From Paenibacillus alba (lineage in GTDB: Bacteria > Bacillota > Bacilli > Paenibacillales > NBRC-103111): DNA of 64,000 nt. Positions 62,813 through 64,000 of the stretch are shown here, in pieces (within the stretch, counting starts at the first letter, position 1; each line of letters begins with the position of its first letter). Made by a program: the position numbers and the translations under genes. The stretch covers positions 124,001 to 188,000 of the forward strand of contig NZ_JABMKZ010000008.1 of the NCBI RefSeq assembly GCF_013204855.1, read 5' to 3'. Under the pieces are notes generated by a model, which did not search any database, had not been told where the DNA came from, and worked only from the letters and a program-made list of their open reading frames with translations.

Positions 62813-64000
62813 ATGCGAATACAATCGACTGCGAAATGGACGTCATTACTTGTTTTGATTGCGATGACTTTAATCATGCTGGTACCCGCGACAACTGCCA
62901 GGACATATGCAGCAGCGGGAGATCCCGTTGAGCTCGCTTCTGTAACCATCCCGCATAAATTCATGACGGCAACGGCTACAAGCCAGAATGCCGGGTATGA
63001 AGCCAGTAAAGCCATTGACGGAAATCAGAATACACTATGGCACACGAAATATTCCAATCCTGCGGATAGCTTGCCTCAGAGTATGACCATTAAATTGAAT
63101 CGCGGCTATCAAGTAAACAAATTCAGATTGCTACCAAGACAGAATAATAATACGAATGGAAGAATTACTAACTACAATCTCTATGTAAGTGTAGATGGAA
63201 TCAATTATCAAAAAGTAGCAAACGGCACCTGGTCAAGCGATGCTACAGAAAAAGTCGTCAATATAACCCCGGCTGTAAGCGCTTCATATGTAAAGCTGGA
63301 AGCGCTCTCAGGAGGGGGAGGCTTCGCAGCGGCAGCAGAAATCAATATTGGAACTGAAACAACCTTCTCCCTTGCCGGCGAATGGGGATTCAAATTAGGC
63401 AATGCAAACGGAACCGCTCAGGGCTTGATCGAGTCCGTCAAACTTCCGGGAACGCTCGATGAGAATAAAAAAGGCGCCGTTAATAGCAATGTGGCGCTTA
63501 ACACGCTGAGCAGGAAATACACATATACAGGTCCCGCCACCTACCAGAAGAAATTCACCTTGCCTGCAAGTTTCGAAGGCAAGCGGGTTGAGCTGTTCCT
63601 CGAACGAACAAGGGTTACAAAGTTATGGGTGAACAATCAGTATGTCGGCACTCAAAACCAGCTTACCTCATCTCAGGTATACGATATCACCGATTATCTG
63701 GGGAAAGGTGAAAACATCATTACCATTGAGGTGTCCAACTCTTATACGAACATGCCCAAAGGAATACTCAGCTCTCATATGGCCACGGAGCATACGCAGA
63801 CCAACTGGAACGGTATACTGGGCAGCATCGAAATTCAAGCACACGATGCTCTATACATGGATCAGGTCCGGGTATACCCCGACGTGGACAGCAAGATGGC
63901 CAAAGTAAAAATAGATGTTCAAAATACAACAACAGAGGTGATGGAAGGAACACTGACCCTTTCGGCCAAGAACTGGAATTCCAATGTTTCTCATGAAGTG
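62813..64000 (+). CDS. Secreted enzyme with discoidin (F5/8C) and GH2-type domains, 3' partial
   Basis: The frame is open from ATG 62813 to the window edge, giving 396 residues. A signal peptide covers about 1-33 (ending ARTYAAAG). An F5/8 type C carbohydrate-binding domain (about 45-180) contains ASKAIDGNQNTLWHTKYSNP and ASYVKLEALSGGGGFAAAAE. A GH2-type sugar-binding jelly roll (about 185-345) has FSLAGEWGFKLG, ATYQKKFTLPASFEGKRVEL and TKLWVNNQYVG. The Ig-like GH2 domain then begins (YMDQVRVYPDVDSKMAKVKI). The catalytic barrel lies beyond the window, so beta-galactosidase-, glucuronidase- or mannosidase-type activity cannot be separated. GAGAGGTG precedes the start. It is a plausible target of the two-component system just upstream. 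Confidence 0.85.
   Translation, partial: MRIQSTAKWTSLLVLIAMTLIMLVPATTARTYAAAGDPVELASVTIPHKFMTATATSQNAGYEASKAIDGNQNTLWHTKYSNPADSLPQSMTIKLNRGYQVNKFRLLPRQNNNTNGRITNYNLYVSVDGINYQKVANGTWSSDATEKVVNITPAVSASYVKLEALSGGGGFAAAAEINIGTETTFSLAGEWGFKLGNANGTAQGLIESVKLPGTLDENKKGAVNSNVALNTLSRKYTYTGPATYQKKFTLPASFEGKRVELFLERTRVTKLWVNNQYVGTQNQLTSSQVYDITDYLGKGENIITIEVSNSYTNMPKGILSSHMATEHTQTNWNGILGSIEIQAHDALYMDQVRVYPDVDSKMAKVKIDVQNTTTEVMEGTLTLSAKNWNSNVSHEV

Noticed and set aside
1..64000. CRISPR arrays, tRNA/rRNA genes, prophage or known phage-defence genes
   Set aside because: No regularly spaced direct repeats, clover-leaf sequences, phage structural genes or defence-enzyme motifs were recognised by reading both strands.

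Overview
The window looks like chromosome from an endospore-forming, polysaccharide-degrading Firmicute, most likely Paenibacillus or a close relative. The evidence is a complete gerA-type germinant receptor operon, purine-rich ribosome binding sites with ATG/GTG/TTG starts, four LplB/YtcP- or UgpA/E-type sugar importers that all lack an ATPase gene, YesM/YesN-type two-component systems, very large membrane-anchored AraC regulators, an S-layer-homology remnant, and large secreted multidomain glycan enzymes. No rRNA, tRNA, CRISPR array, prophage or transposase gene was seen.

Layout. 1-5.6 kb: the end of one secreted LamG-like protein, then a 1792-residue secreted glycoside hydrolase (clan GH-A, GH39-like). 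5.8-9.7 kb: spore germination receptor operon (A, B, C subunits). 9.8-19.2 kb: a sugar-sensing locus in which an AraC-type response regulator and a YesM-type kinase, both on the minus strand, flank a plus-strand importer and a secreted beta-helix/discoidin protein. 19.5-36.1 kb: an organophosphorus region with a PhnP-like hydrolase, an MFS transporter, a DeoR regulator, a metallophosphoesterase with a sugar-type importer and AraC regulator, then phnX, an Fe-type alcohol dehydrogenase and phnDCEE. Remnants of the alcohol dehydrogenase 5' end, the deoR 3' end and an inverted MFS segment show that this region was built by segmental duplication and replacement. 36.2-49.6 kb: a uronic-acid polysaccharide utilisation locus (AraC regulator, importer, GH88 unsaturated glucuronyl hydrolase, cytoplasmic and secreted heparinase II/III-family lyases). 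49.8-53.5 kb, minus strand: a tightly overlapping six-gene operon (GntR/YtrA regulator, ABC ATPase, ABC-2 permease, phospholipid-methyltransferase-like protein, PAP2 phosphatase, DedA protein) that I read as a lipid-carrier recycling or cell-envelope defence operon. 53.5-55.6 kb: decayed DNA with an S-layer-homology pseudogene, a nested inverted-repeat element bounded by 14-bp direct repeats, and a GH95 pseudogene. 55.6-62.2 kb: a MalFG-type importer with a YesM/YesN two-component pair. 62.4-62.75 kb: a decayed solute-binding-protein gene. 62.8 kb to the end: the start of a secreted discoidin plus GH2-like enzyme that runs off the window.

How it fits together. Most genes form self-contained nutrient modules of sensor/regulator, binding lipoprotein, two permeases and enzymes, presumably energised by a shared MsmX-type ATPase encoded elsewhere. 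The most unusual parts are the mosaic phosphonate/phosphodiester region, which has three similar promoter regions and no PhnW transaminase, and the PAP2-DedA-ABC-methyltransferase operon with a perfect 28-bp operator palindrome.
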